51,722 nt of DNA from positions 1-51,722 of the forward strand of contig CALHUY010000012.1 in NCBI GenBank assembly GCA_938039295.1, given 5' to 3'. Of this stretch, positions 1 to 8,184 are shown piece after piece; position 1 is the first letter of the stretch; each line of letters opens with the position of its first letter. The notes beneath the pieces are model-generated. The model was given only the letters and a program-made list of their open reading frames with translations. It had not been told where the DNA came from and did not search any database. Both the position numbers and the translations under genes were made by a program. The DNA comes from an uncultured Solobacterium sp. Lineage in GTDB: Bacteria; Bacillota_I; Bacilli_A; Erysipelotrichales; Erysipelotrichaceae.

Positions 1-215
1 TTATCAAGATTATATGGCGGGGCTGCAATCAGCAAATCAACAAACCCATGCGGCAGCACGGGCATAACAGCAAGGCAATCACCTAAAATTGTTTTATCAA
101 GCACAGCATCTAAACCGACTGTATCACCAATAGTAATACAACGGTCAAGGTACTGCTGTCCGTCTTCAACAGAAATATCAATCGTCTTATTTCTGCCTGC
201 TTTTTCCTTTGGCAT
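1..215 (-). CDS. DNA methyltransferase, N-terminal part (runs off window)
   Basis: The first 71 residues of a gene reading leftward out of the window are visible. The stretch LGDCLAVMPVLP followed by VDLLIAAPPYNLD matches the start of an N4/N6-type site-specific DNA methyltransferase, where GD..L..LP and DPPY bind S-adenosylmethionine and the target base. Here the first residue of DPPY is Ala (APPY), which is unusual. The start at 215 follows a good AAAGGAG site. Its codons are visibly richer in G and C than those of its neighbours. It sits next to a channel gene that lacks its 3' half, so it may belong to an inserted element. Type and specificity cannot be judged from this fragment. Confidence 0.65.
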   Translation of the reverse strand, partial: MPKEKAGRNKTIDISVEDGQQYLDRCITIGDTVGLDAVLDKTILGDCLAVMPVLPHGFVDLLIAAPPYNLD

Positions 216-378
216 TATTTCAACTCCTTTTGGGGCTATGATGATTGCCAAAGGCAAACACAACAAGCCAAATTATAGTGTAGCAAAACATGTAAGATTT
301 TTCAATAGACAATCCGTGAATATTTCCGAGTATCTTTTAGTATCTGTTAGTAGATTTAAGAGACAAATAAGCGACAAT

Positions 379-1251
379 TCAGCAAAGTAAAATGGCTAAA
401 ATCCTTGATTTATAAGGACCTTGGTCATTTTTCATATTTTCTTTCTCATGGATAATCGCTGTAATACAAGGAAGTTTCTTTCCCTTTACACCACTCATGC
501 GCAGTTCAATAATGATTCCACTACATGCAAGAATATCTTTAATTGTTTTTTCATCATCTTCTTCGTTCACGATGATTGATTTACAATTCTGTATATTACA
601 ATTTTCTAAATTACTATAATTTAGTGCCGTCCCATAGCGACATAAGATTTGTGTATGTTTTGCATATGGAATAAATATCTCATGATTCTTCTTTGCGGTT
701 CTTTCGCGCTCTTTATCTTTTTCTGCAATAAAAGCACGCACTTGATCATCCATTTCTGCCTTTTCACATGCATTATCTAATACTACTACCGTCTGCATCT
801 CTCGATTTAGATTTGATTCCATAATCTCCGCAAGAATCGCAAAAGTCGTATCATTCCAGCCGAGTATTATAGTATGATTCTTTTCCAAAATCTCCGCATT
901 ACCATTTCTCAAGTTCTGAAGTTTTGTCTCAATTCCGTTTGTGATAATACCAATCAAGATGCTAGTAAAGAATAGACCAATGATTGCGGCAATCGCATTA
1001 ATAATAATGAAAAATAGTGATCCATCTGAAGATGCTGGAATTTCTGCATTGATTGCCGTTGCAAAACTATCCCATATCGCATGAAGTGGCGAACACTCAT
1101 CACTTTCCCCAAATATGATGAGTAAAAATGCCAAAAACAAAACTAAAAAAATGGTAGTAAACAATAAAGCACGAATCATACTACCCGTACCCTTTGCCAT
1201 TCGCTTATCTAGCCAATAGCGAAAACGTTGAAATAAATTATTCTTTTCCAT
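379..1251 (-). CDS. CASTOR/POLLUX-type ion channel, C-terminally truncated
   Basis: The 290-residue product has a basic N-terminus, a membrane segment near residues 27-47, a pore-like region and a second helix near 80-105. A nucleotide-binding RCK-like half begins at NHTIILGW (about 125) and continues through a VVVL strand and an IIVNEEDD stretch. This order matches bacterial relatives of the plant CASTOR/POLLUX channels, which are usually roughly twice this length. The protein stops soon after the first RCK half, with a non-conserved tail. The next gene downstream is a methyltransferase of different base composition. I infer loss or displacement of the 3' half by an insertion. Family assignment is by recall of motifs. 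Confidence 0.6.
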   Translation of the reverse strand: MEKNNLFQRFRYWLDKRMAKGTGSMIRALLFTTIFLVLFLAFLLIIFGESDECSPLHAIWDSFATAINAEIPASSDGSLFFIIINAIAAIIGLFFTSILIGIITNGIETKLQNLRNGNAEILEKNHTIILGWNDTTFAILAEIMESNLNREMQTVVVLDNACEKAEMDDQVRAFIAEKDKERERTAKKNHEIFIPYAKHTQILCRYGTALNYSNLENCNIQNCKSIIVNEEDDEKTIKDILACSGIIIELRMSGVKGKKLPCITAIIHEKENMKNDQGPYKSRILAILLC

Positions 1252-1448
1252 GTCCCCTTACCCACTTAAAAATAATTTAGTTAAAATCGATGATGTGTGA
1301 AAAAAATTAATAACCAGTATTATCATATCACCTTTGCTTACTTCTTACATAGAATCCTTTACATTGTAGTGACTAGTCTTGTATTCATTTACAATTCATC
1401 CTAATATTAGACTGAACTTTCTAGAAATAGTTTAAAGGATGGTGAACT

Positions 1449-2105
1449 ATGAAAGAACAACAGATGTCAGACGCATTTATAACCTCGGCCTTCCTTGCGT
1501 TTAGTGGAGGACTACAGGATGCCTATACATTTAATACTAGAGATCGTGTGTTCGCAAATGCACAAACAGGTAATCTAGTCTTAATGACACAGAACCTGAT
1601 GGAAGGAAATCTAAGTCATAGCTTAAATTACCTTTTACCAATCTTTGCCTTCATTGTAGGTGTATTTGTAGCAGAACAACTACAAGGACGACTAAAAGAA
1701 AAGAAATCTCTTCACTGGAGACAATATATTGTACTCATTGAAATTATCACACTATTCCTTGTAGGTTTTATTCCAGGTAATCTTAACAACATTGCAAATA
1801 TGCTTGTCTCATTTTCCTGCGCCCTACAAGTACAATCCTTCCGCAAAGTAAACGGGAATACGTATGCTAGCACAATGTGCATTGGTAATATTAAGAGTGC
1901 TACCGCAAGACTCTCCGCTTTCTTCCGAACAAAAGATATATCATACTTTCACCAATCTATGCATTACTTCGGTATTATTGTAGTATTCGCAATCGGTGCT
2001 GGGCTTGGTGGAGTTATCTCCAAACAGTTAGGTTATCCAACTATTTGGATTTCTTGTATAGTTCTATTGATTCCATTAGTTTTAATGCATGAACGTAAAG
2101 TCTAA
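1449..2105 (+). CDS. DUF1275 (YoaK-like) membrane protein
   Basis: The 218-residue multi-pass protein opens with FSGGLQDAYTF, followed by ANAQTGNLVLM. These are the signature stretches of the DUF1275/YoaK family, normally about 220 residues with six predicted helices. No biochemical role is established for the family; it is thought to be a transporter-like membrane protein. The gene stands alone on the plus strand, diverges from the channel gene, and ends at a clear hairpin terminator. The length is normal and nothing appears broken. Confidence 0.8.
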   Translation: MKEQQMSDAFITSAFLAFSGGLQDAYTFNTRDRVFANAQTGNLVLMTQNLMEGNLSHSLNYLLPIFAFIVGVFVAEQLQGRLKEKKSLHWRQYIVLIEIITLFLVGFIPGNLNNIANMLVSFSCALQVQSFRKVNGNTYASTMCIGNIKSATARLSAFFRTKDISYFHQSMHYFGIIVVFAIGAGLGGVISKQLGYPTIWISCIVLLIPLVLMHERKV

Positions 2106-2114
2106 ACATAGCAA

Positions 2115-2138
2115 TACCGCAGCTTACACTGCGGTACT
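2115..2138 (+). terminator. Intrinsic terminator after the DUF1275 gene
   Basis: An 8-bp perfect stem (TACCGCAG with CTGCGGTA) has a 6-base loop and is followed by CTTTT. It starts 10 bases after the stop codon and also sits just beyond the stop of the convergent glycosidase gene. Confidence 0.8.
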
Positions 2139-2139
2139 T

Positions 2140-3723
2140 TTAATTTCTAAAGCTCTTTACCCAATTCACCAATGAATTATGATAGACGTTGTTTGCGACA
2201 TCACGCTTCATTTGATCTGTCACTGGACCATTCTTTGCTAGTTTCTCTAGAATACATGCCTGTAGTTCTTCCACACTCATCTCTTCATAGGATTTACTAT
2301 GGTCTACTATTACCTGTTGAATCATTTCTTCTTTTACATCAAATTGTTTGATTTCTGGAATCTTAGCTTCCTGATACTTAACAACTTTCTCATCATAATC
2401 TCGAATCCAGATTTGTCCAGAACATGCATGCAATTGAACATGTAGATTTCCTTCAGCTATTTGGATTTCTCCACTCAATAGTTCCGTATATGTCCCATTT
2501 GCTGGTATATCTAATGATGATTCAAATTCATCATTATTTACCGCTACAATAGCCTGCGTAAAATCATTTGTACGTGAGAATGCATATTGACGATTTGTTA
2601 AGCGAAGTTCTTGATAAATACCATCCGCAAAAACTTCATTCTTTTGTCGAATCTCCCCAAGTCTAGTAATGATGTTAGTACAGCCATTTTCGTTCACTAC
2701 ATTTTGATAGTTTTCCAAGTTAACTACAGGTCGTAGTACTTCATCAGAATGTTTCTCTTTTCTGCCTTCAATACCAAATTCACTACCATAATAGATAGAA
2801 GGAATACCTGGTAGTGTATACATCAAAATATGTAATGGTACAAACTCTTGCTTGTTATGAAGTCTAGTATAAATTCTTTCTACATCATGATTATCCGCAA
2901 AGTTATAAAGATGATATGGTAGATTACCTTTATCTAATAGATAGCGCACTGTATGTGCAATCTCAAAGTAATTATGTTCATTATGTCCAGAATACAGTGC
3001 TTTATATAGTTGATAGTTCGTCACAGAATGTAGCGTATCGGAATTTACCCAACGACTATAGTCGCCATGAATTACTTCCCCCATCAGCCAGAATTCAGGC
3101 TTGATTTCATTTGCCAGCATACGTAACTCATGCATAAAACCAAAGTCTAATACATCCGCCGCATCTAATCGAATGCCATCCACATCAAACTCACTAACCC
3201 AAAACCTAACCACATCTAATAAATATTGTCTGACAGCAGGATTGCGCTGATTGAGTTTCACTAATAAATTATATCCACCCCAGTTATCATACGAGAATCC
3301 ATCATTGTATTCATTATTCCCTTGGAAATTGACATTACAATACCAATCTTTATACTGGGAGTTTTCACGGTTTAATTGAATATCCTTGAACGCAAAGAAA
3401 TCTCTACCAGTATGGTTAAATACACCATCAAAAATTACATGTATATCCTGATTATGACAATCTTGTACAAACTTCTTTAAATCCTCATTATTTCCAAGTC
3501 TTGAATCCAACTTGTAATAATCGGTTGTTTCATATCCATGTCCAACCGATTCAAATAATGGCCCAATATATAACGCATTACAACCAATTTCCTTGATATG
3601 TTTGATCCATGGGCATAATTGATTCAGACGATGTTCTGTCATTTGATAATCATTATTCTTCGGTGCATCTGTTAATCCTAATGGATAAATATGATAGAAC
3701 ACCGCATTCTCATACCACTTCAT
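2140..3723 (-). CDS. GH13 alpha-amylase-family glycosidase
   Basis: The product is a cytoplasmic retaining alpha-glucan hydrolase or transglycosylase of 527 residues. Family GH13 motifs appear in order: DGVFNHTG (about 99-106), GIRLDAAD with nucleophile Asp187, GEVI with acid/base Glu216, and NHD with Asp280. There is no signal peptide, so the substrate is probably an imported maltodextrin or intracellular glycogen. The start is placed at MKWYENAVFYHIYPLG because AAGGAG lies 7 bases upstream; an in-frame ATG 21 bases earlier has no such site. After the beta-sandwich domain the protein has about 75 extra, mainly charged residues predicted to be helical, which I do not recognise. It appears to be a single-gene unit. 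Confidence 0.88.
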   Translation of the reverse strand: MKWYENAVFYHIYPLGLTDAPKNNDYQMTEHRLNQLCPWIKHIKEIGCNALYIGPLFESVGHGYETTDYYKLDSRLGNNEDLKKFVQDCHNQDIHVIFDGVFNHTGRDFFAFKDIQLNRENSQYKDWYCNVNFQGNNEYNDGFSYDNWGGYNLLVKLNQRNPAVRQYLLDVVRFWVSEFDVDGIRLDAADVLDFGFMHELRMLANEIKPEFWLMGEVIHGDYSRWVNSDTLHSVTNYQLYKALYSGHNEHNYFEIAHTVRYLLDKGNLPYHLYNFADNHDVERIYTRLHNKQEFVPLHILMYTLPGIPSIYYGSEFGIEGRKEKHSDEVLRPVVNLENYQNVVNENGCTNIITRLGEIRQKNEVFADGIYQELRLTNRQYAFSRTNDFTQAIVAVNNDEFESSLDIPANGTYTELLSGEIQIAEGNLHVQLHACSGQIWIRDYDEKVVKYQEAKIPEIKQFDVKEEMIQQVIVDHSKSYEEMSVEELQACILEKLAKNGPVTDQMKRDVANNVYHNSLVNWVKSFRN

Positions 3724-3793
3724 AATAAATCTCCTTGAAAGCACCTCTCTATCTTAATACGTAAATTATAATTTATCATCCCAAATCAAAAAA

Positions 3794-3820
3794 TAACGGC
3801 CTACTTATGATAGACCGTTA
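3794..3820 (-). terminator. Terminator after the LytTR/DUF3021 pair
   Basis: Read on the minus strand, a 10-bp stem with one mismatch (arms TAACGGTCTA and TAGGCCGTTA) and a 7-base loop is followed by six T residues. It lies just after the DUF3021 stop. Confidence 0.7.
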
Positions 3821-3826
3821 AACGAT

Positions 3827-4267
3827 TCATAATTTATTTATTTCGTTCACTCGTTGATTCATCTGTTTTACCAGTTTCTTTTGTTGTAGATAAAATACAA
3901 ACCAAATAACAAATGCAAGTGCAAGCTCTTCTAAAAGTATCGCAATCATCAGTAGTGGTCCATGATTCAAAGGAATCCAACCTACAAGGAAAGCTGTAAC
4001 TGTCATAACAATACAACCAGTACCCATATGAATAATTGTCTGTGTAAAAAGGGATAACTTCTCATTGTCATAAACTATTGCAGGTAGCCCAAAGCCAAGT
4101 CCAATTACCACGGTTGCGATAGCCATCTTAGAAAATGCGTAATTTGTCATTTGGATATTTCCATGGAAGATTCTATCAATAATAACCCCTGCCAGAATAA
4201 ACATCATAGCAGCAATACCCATTGATACGAATACGTTAAATAGTAGTGTTTGTTTCTTTGTGTTCAT
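3827..4267 (-). CDS. DUF3021 membrane protein
   Basis: This 146-residue protein has four hydrophobic segments and a basic C-terminal tail (LQQKKLVKQMNQR). It matches the DUF3021 family in size, topology and position: such genes almost always follow a small LytTR-domain transcription factor, as here, with an 11-base gap. In studied Firmicute pairs the membrane partner modulates the LytTR regulator. What this pair senses is not shown by the sequence. A TAACCTCC complement (GGAGG) precedes the start. Confidence 0.75.
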   Translation of the reverse strand: MNTKKQTLLFNVFVSMGIAAMMFILAGVIIDRIFHGNIQMTNYAFSKMAIATVVIGLGFGLPAIVYDNEKLSLFTQTIIHMGTGCIVMTVTAFLVGWIPLNHGPLLMIAILLEELALAFVIWFVFYLQQKKLVKQMNQRVNEINKL

Positions 4268-4278
4268 ATGTAACCTCC

Positions 4279-4713
4279 TTAAATTCCTAGATATCTTTTT
4301 AAATCAGGTAGATACTTTCTTGATACATAATCAGAACAATCGTTCTTTAACTTTAGTAATAACGTCCCACCAAAGTCTGTCTCTATACTTTTTATACAAG
4401 AAAGATTAATAACAGTCTGTTTAGAGATTTGCATGAAGCCAGTCCCGATCTGGTTCAGAATCTCATACAAACGTCTTCGGGAATAATACCTCTCGTTTTC
4501 TGTATAGATAACAGTATCTCCACCCTCCACACGTATCATATATATCTCTTCCGTTTTCAAGACTATCATTCGATTTTCACGCTGCACTATCAGCGGTATG
4601 TCCTTAGAGTCTAGTAAATCAATCACTCTTTGTACCTCATCCGTAATCACATCCGCATAAATCGTCACATGTGGAGGAGAAAATTCTTTTGATAGTTCTA
4701 CATTCACTTTCAT
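4279..4713 (-). CDS. LytTR-domain transcriptional regulator
   Basis: The 144-residue product is a stand-alone regulator with no receiver domain. The C-terminal half has the LytTR pattern: EIYMIRVEGGDTVIYT, the YYSRRRLYEIL helix, FMQISKQTVINLSCIKSIE and a final strand region. About 45 N-terminal residues resemble those seen in other stand-alone LytTR proteins paired with DUF3021. The start at MKVNVEL is preferred because GGGAG sits 8 bases upstream; an earlier in-frame ATG at 4731 lacks a site. It is co-transcribed with the DUF3021 gene downstream. I found no convincing LytTR direct repeats upstream, so its target is open. Confidence 0.82.
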   Translation of the reverse strand: MKVNVELSKEFSPPHVTIYADVITDEVQRVIDLLDSKDIPLIVQRENRMIVLKTEEIYMIRVEGGDTVIYTENERYYSRRRLYEILNQIGTGFMQISKQTVINLSCIKSIETDFGGTLLLKLKNDCSDYVSRKYLPDLKRYLGI

Positions 4714-4845
4714 CTTCGATTCTCCCTTCATATCTTTTCTACTGTGATATTACTGCAAGTATTTCATGCTGTCTCGCTGTTTTCGCTAAGATGCAAATTT
4801 TATGATGTAAGATACATATATACAATATCTAAAAAGAAAACGAAA

Positions 4846-4873
4846 AAATCACACCTCATAAGAAGTGTGATTT
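4846..4873 (-). terminator. Terminator ending the Amadori operon; left copy of a repeated hairpin
   Basis: A 9-bp perfect stem (AAATCACAC/GTGTGATTT) with a 10-base loop is followed on the minus strand by a T run. It lies directly after the FGGY kinase stop. A copy differing at one loop base occurs at 15471-15498, at the other end of the catabolic island. Confidence 0.85.
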
Positions 4874-4878
4874 AGCAT

Positions 4879-6408
4879 TTATCGAATTTTATCGATTGTA
4901 GCCATAAGTTCTTTATTTTGTTTATACAACTCAATATACAAACGGTAAAATGGCTCATATTTTTTTGTGTTATCTAAATTAGGATAATAGACTCTTCCTG
5001 CCTCAATTAGTTTTCTTGCTTCAGAAAAATCTCTAATGTGATTAATCCCTATCATTGCCATTAAAGCATCACCATAACTTGCACCAATTGTTATAGAAGG
5101 TGTTTGCAACTTGACCCCCAACACATCAGACAGCATCTGTACCCACTCTTCATTCTTTATTCCACCTCCCGTGATCATAATTTGGTTAATTGGAATATTT
5201 AGTTCACGAAATATTTCGAAATGGTGTTTTATTGAGTAACATACAGCTTCATATGCAGCTCTCATAATATGCTTTCTTGTATGCGATAGATTTAAACCAA
5301 AAATTATTCCTTTTGCATGAGCATCATTTATCGGCGTTCTCTCTCCGGCAAAGTATGGAAGCACAATCAACCCCTCACTGCCAATTGGTATTTCTCGTAA
5401 GTCCTTCATCATTGCCTGGTAAGCATTCGTTCCACCCTCATTTTGTTCCTTAACTTTATCTGGATAAAATGTATCTCTAATCCACTTTGTTAATGCTCCA
5501 GAAGTATTTGTACCTGCCGATACATCATATGTATTAGGTACAATAAATGCTTCACGCCATAAACGATTATCGTTATACAACTTGTCCGTACATAATATCA
5601 TGTATGCCGTGGATCCCATCTGTATCAGCATATCACCAGGTGTCATGACGCCACTACTTATTGCTTCTGCACCAGAATCATCTCCACCCGTGATTACAGC
5701 AGTCCCTTCTGCAAACCCTGTATCTTTTGCAGCCACTTGAGTAATGTACCCTGCTATATCAGTTGTTTTTTGGAGTTTTGCTAGTTGGTTACTATCACAA
5801 ATCCCCTCAGCATATTCCGCATTAATCGAACCATCTTGATTATATAGAGGATTAAAACTAGCCAACCCCAAGAAATTATCGATTGTGTAATTTCCGGTTA
5901 GTTTATATGTAATATACGATGACGCAGTTAAAAATTTGTAAGTTTTACGATAAACTTCTGGTTCATTATTTTTAATCCATAGTATTTTAGGGACAACATC
6001 GCTAGAACCTAAAGGTCTCCCAAATAACTCAAGTACCTTTGATTCTCCCCATTTTTCTGTTAATTCTTGGCATTCGGACATTGCACGTGCATCAATACCA
6101 TAAAGTATCGCTTTTCTAAGCGGATTTCCATTAATATCTACCGGTAAGCAATCAGAACTCAGAGCACTAATTCCAATGCATTTAATATCCTTTGCATTAA
6201 TATGAGATTTATTAATCAACTTATTAGAAATGATACACACATCTTTATACCAAACTTCATTTGCATCGTGTTCAAAATAATTTGGTTTAGGATTTTCAAC
6301 ACTATGGGATGTCACTGCCGAAGCAATTTCTTTACCAACTTCATTAATCAAAATACCTTTCGTCTCATTTGTACCAACGTCTATTCCAACAAAATATTTT
6401 GATGACAT
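4879..6408 (-). CDS. FGGY-family carbohydrate kinase
   Basis: The 509-residue product is an ATP-dependent sugar or polyol kinase. It has the N-terminal phosphate loop VGIDVGTNETKG, the central GGDDSGAEAISSGV stretch and the C-terminal ITGGGIKNEEW motif of the FGGY fold; its length is typical of xylulokinase and gluconokinase relatives. The substrate cannot be read from the motifs. It is the last gene of the frl-like operon, starting 4 bases after the BtpA-family stop. The start at MSSKYF is chosen for the AAAGGG site upstream; an earlier in-frame start would overlap the previous gene. Context suggests it phosphorylates a sugar released from, or isomerised in, the same pathway. Confidence 0.85.
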   Translation of the reverse strand: MSSKYFVGIDVGTNETKGILINEVGKEIASAVTSHSVENPKPNYFEHDANEVWYKDVCIISNKLINKSHINAKDIKCIGISALSSDCLPVDINGNPLRKAILYGIDARAMSECQELTEKWGESKVLELFGRPLGSSDVVPKILWIKNNEPEVYRKTYKFLTASSYITYKLTGNYTIDNFLGLASFNPLYNQDGSINAEYAEGICDSNQLAKLQKTTDIAGYITQVAAKDTGFAEGTAVITGGDDSGAEAISSGVMTPGDMLIQMGSTAYMILCTDKLYNDNRLWREAFIVPNTYDVSAGTNTSGALTKWIRDTFYPDKVKEQNEGGTNAYQAMMKDLREIPIGSEGLIVLPYFAGERTPINDAHAKGIIFGLNLSHTRKHIMRAAYEAVCYSIKHHFEIFRELNIPINQIMITGGGIKNEEWVQMLSDVLGVKLQTPSITIGASYGDALMAMIGINHIRDFSEARKLIEAGRVYYPNLDNTKKYEPFYRLYIELYKQNKELMATIDKIR

Positions 6409-6412
6409 ATTT

Positions 6413-7237
6413 TTATCCCTTTCTAAATTGATCAACGACTCCCATAAATTCTTTTACTCTATTTACATCAACCCGAATATTATTTCCATCATCATCTTGT
6501 AACTTACCGCCTTTTTTAAAATATGTACCGACAACTGCAGCATCTGCATACTTTAATTTGGATTCAATTGTATCTGGTCTACAGCCTGTATTAGCTAAGA
6601 CCGCAATATTTGGGCATGCATCTTTAACAGACCGGATTAGAGTTTCATTAACATCTTGTCCTGCCGCACTAGCGGATATACATAATCCATCTGCTCCAGT
6701 TTTGAATACTGTCGATTTTGCAATTTCAGCTAGTTCTCGTGTATCCAAGTTTATATCAGATTCCGGGTTAATAAAATAAAGCATCTTTAAATCAGATAAA
6801 TGTAATTCCGTTTTTCTTCTTAAAAGTTTTGATATGTCATTATTATAAAAACCACCATCTCCAACATACACGCCAGAAAAAGTGCCTCTACAAAAATCTG
6901 CATCCACAGCTCTAGCCAGTTCCAAAGTTGCAGCGCCATCAGATATTGCATCAACGCCAAAAGGAACCGTAATATCTTTTTTTATTTCTCCAATGATTCT
7001 TGCCATACATGCAACAGTAACAAAATCCATCTTTCTTTGATACGGAAAACTAAATTCATTTGATATTAATACAGCATCTACGCCACCATTAATCAACGCT
7101 TTTAAGTCCTTTCTTGCATGTTCAATAATTGTATCTAAACTATCTCCTGCAGAATATCTTGGATCACCTGGAAGTGCATCTAGATGAAGCATTCCTATAA
7201 TTACTTTTTCTTTGTGCCACAATTCCTGCATCCACAT
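6413..7237 (-). CDS. BtpA/SgcQ-family TIM-barrel protein
   Basis: The 274-residue barrel carries the family stretches KEKVIIGMLHLDALPGDP at the start, GVDAVLISNEFSFPY, and GADGLCISASAAGQ. ANTGCRPDTIESKLKYADAAVVGTYFKKGG follows near the C-terminus. The family includes E. coli SgcQ, found with sugar kinases and epimerases, and cyanobacterial BtpA; the catalysed reaction is not established. The ADAAVVGT region resembles phosphate-binding loops of TIM barrels. AGAAGG precedes the start by 8 bases. It lies between the epimerase and the FGGY kinase, so a sugar-phosphate lyase or isomerase role is plausible but inferred. Confidence 0.8.
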   Translation of the reverse strand: MWMQELWHKEKVIIGMLHLDALPGDPRYSAGDSLDTIIEHARKDLKALINGGVDAVLISNEFSFPYQRKMDFVTVACMARIIGEIKKDITVPFGVDAISDGAATLELARAVDADFCRGTFSGVYVGDGGFYNNDISKLLRRKTELHLSDLKMLYFINPESDINLDTRELAEIAKSTVFKTGADGLCISASAAGQDVNETLIRSVKDACPNIAVLANTGCRPDTIESKLKYADAAVVGTYFKKGGKLQDDDGNNIRVDVNRVKEFMGVVDQFRKG

Positions 7238-7239
7238 AT

Positions 7240-8052
7240 TTATAGACCTTCTTTCAAGTTATCAATTGCTAGTTTTGCGTAAATACTTGGTTCATTTATA
7301 TACTTTGTAACCAATTCGATTGTTACTGTCTTTTCATATCCACTATCAATTAACTCTTGCATAAAGTTTTTAATTGGTAGATTTCCAAACCCAGGGCAGT
7401 AATGATCCTCAGTCTGTCCATCGCTATCTACAACATGCATATGTGCTAACTTATTTCCAAGCTTCTTATTAAACGAAATTATATTCTCCCCTTGAATGTA
7501 TGGTACAACGATATCATTCATTCCATAAAAATACGGCGAATTAAAATGATTACATATTTCTAATAACTGATTTGATGTAGTAGTAACGTTAGATTCATAA
7601 ATTGTTAGTGGTTCATACACAATCTTTATACCAACCTTTGTGGCATATTCTAAAATCTTTTCTAGACTATCATATAAACGATTTTTAATCTCATCTTCTG
7701 TTGCATCAAATCCAGCATGCCCAGCAGAGATTAAAGTATATTCTGCTCCAATAGCTTTTGCAAAATCTAATGACTTATATACATATTCCAAAGAGTTATT
7801 ACGCATATTTTCATTCTCCCACATCAGATTAAATGGGTATGCGTTCAATTCTGGTGTATATACAGTTACAGGCATATTATATTTTTTTATTAAATCATTA
7901 ATTCTGTCTGCACAAATTTCAAGGTCATAAGGATATGCATGTGGTCTTGCACCCCATAATTCAACGTAATCATATCCAAATCTTTTTGCATCTTGAAATG
8001 CTTTTTCAATATCAAATCTTTGATACCCACATGTAAATAACCCAAATTTCAT
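7240..8052 (-). CDS. frlC: FrlC-like sugar (fructoselysine-type) epimerase
   Basis: This 270-residue TIM barrel of the xylose-isomerase-like epimerase superfamily resembles E. coli FrlC, which interconverts fructoselysine and psicoselysine. Matching stretches are FTCGYQRFDIEKAF, WGARPHAYPYDL, YTPELNAYPFN, YTLISAGHAGF, EPLTIYESNV and HMHVVDSDG..DHY.PGFGNLP, ending with TIELVTKYINEP.IYA. The metal-binding Glu, Asp, His and Glu of the family appear present. It lies 2 bases upstream of the BtpA-family gene. Its presence beside frlB-, frlD- and frlA-type genes supports a role on C3-epimers of Amadori compounds. Exact substrate is inferred. Confidence 0.82.
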   Translation of the reverse strand: MKFGLFTCGYQRFDIEKAFQDAKRFGYDYVELWGARPHAYPYDLEICADRINDLIKKYNMPVTVYTPELNAYPFNLMWENENMRNNSLEYVYKSLDFAKAIGAEYTLISAGHAGFDATEDEIKNRLYDSLEKILEYATKVGIKIVYEPLTIYESNVTTTSNQLLEICNHFNSPYFYGMNDIVVPYIQGENIISFNKKLGNKLAHMHVVDSDGQTEDHYCPGFGNLPIKNFMQELIDSGYEKTVTIELVTKYINEPSIYAKLAIDNLKEGL

Positions 8053-8134
8053 AATACCTTCTCCTAATTCTCTTTATGAAAACCCACAATTCTTTACTAA
8101 ATAGATAAAATTTTTGTTTCTTGATTTGAAACAT

Positions 8135-8163
8135 AAATATTATCGGATTGCCCGATAATATTT
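8135..8163 (-). promoter_or_regulatory. Intra-operon hairpin between the frlB- and frlC-like genes
   Basis: A perfect 12-bp stem (arms AAATATTATCGG and CCGATAATATTT) with a 5-base loop sits in the 132-base gap just after the deglycase stop. On the transcribed strand it has no T run, so it is more likely an RNA processing or stability element, or a partial terminator, than a full stop. It would set different expression levels for the four upstream and three downstream genes. Confidence 0.55.
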
Positions 8164-8184
8164 AGTTATTTTCAAATAATTATA

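Noticed and set aside
4734..4845. LytTR-type direct repeats for autoregulation
   Set aside because: No pair of matching repeats with the usual helical spacing could be made out upstream of the LytTR gene.
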